DNA of 20,426 bases from Clostridiales bacterium (GTDB lineage: Bacteria > Bacillota > Clostridia > Christensenellales > CAG-314), in NCBI GenBank assembly GCA_003537755.1, contig DPQS01000069.1:1-20426 (forward strand), written 5' to 3'. The position numbers and the translations under genes were made by a program. Every line of letters begins with the position of its first letter. Position 1 is the stretch's first letter. Below, in pieces: positions 20,353 to 20,426 of this stretch. Under the pieces are notes generated by a model. That model ran no database searches, was not told where the DNA came from, and saw nothing but the letters and a program-made list of their open reading frames with translations.

Positions 20353-20426
20353 ATGAATTATCCGGAATGTCTGCCTGAAAATATCGCCGAAAAGTTGCGT
20401 AACGTGGACGGCGTGACGGAGGTTCG
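20353..20426 (+). CDS. 5' end of a gene, possibly spoIIIAA (partial)
   Basis: An open frame of 24 full codons runs from the ATG at 20353 off the right edge: MNYPECLPENIAEKL, then RNVDGVTEV. The pattern LPxNIxxxLxxxxGVTEVR resembles the N-terminus of SpoIIIAA, the ATPase of the mother-cell SpoIIIA channel complex, where LPxxIRxxL...EIRLR is typical. That would fit the neighbouring cwlD-like sporulation gene. There is no ribosome binding site before this ATG. With so few residues the family call is tentative. Confidence 0.4.
   Translation, partial: MNYPECLPENIAEKLRNVDGVTEV

Overview
The window looks like a chromosomal segment from an uncultured member of the Firmicutes (Bacillota), probably a spore-forming Clostridia lineage. 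The evidence is AGGAGG-type ribosome binding sites, sigma-A type promoters (TTGACA/TTGCNN with 17-18 bp spacers), an FMN riboswitch in front of a RibU-type riboflavin transporter, the order pgk-tpiA-gpmI followed by secG-rnr-smpB, and a CwlD-like spore-cortex amidase. A partial gene at the right edge may be spoIIIAA. This placement is an inference; there is no rRNA or other marker in the window.

Layout, left to right. 1-353: no gene; one copy of a dispersed repeat. 354-542: tiny membrane protein. 770-1420: deoxyribose-phosphate aldolase (deoC) behind its own strong promoter. 1474-2465: promoter, FMN riboswitch, intrinsic terminator, ribU. 2892-4419: the compact operon tsaE-tsaB-rimI (t6A tRNA modification plus N-acetyltransferase). 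4442-5038 (minus): small ferritin-like protein with a complete four-helix metal-ligand set. 5159-6163: family 2 glycosyltransferase. 6472-8178: Na+/phosphate cotransporter with a PhoU-like tail. 8554-12679: the glycolytic trio pgk, tpiA, gpmI, separated by unusually long intergenic regions that carry palindromes and repeats. 12799-16457: secG, rnr, smpB and a P-loop nucleotide kinase-like gene, closed by a strong terminator. 16607-17848 (minus): a large ferritin-like protein. 17849-18474: a 626-base gene-free region with a cluster of DnaA-box-like sites and several hairpins. 18475-20185: cwlD-like amidase, a YbaK/ProX-type deacylase and an 80-residue membrane protein. 20353-end: the 5' end of a gene.

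Most genes are housekeeping and lie on the plus strand. The two ferritin-like genes are the only minus-strand genes, and each stands alone facing an operon end. No phage, transposase, CRISPR, toxin-antitoxin or biosynthetic cluster was seen. The interest is mainly in the non-coding layer: apparent leaderless start sites with a shared layout (smpB and the YbaK-like gene, possibly two more), the DnaA-box cluster far from dnaA, two or three families of intergenic repeats, and hairpin-bearing leaders. At protein level, the phosphoglycerate kinase has an insertion of about 40 residues and the large ferritin-like protein has extra Glu/His motifs.
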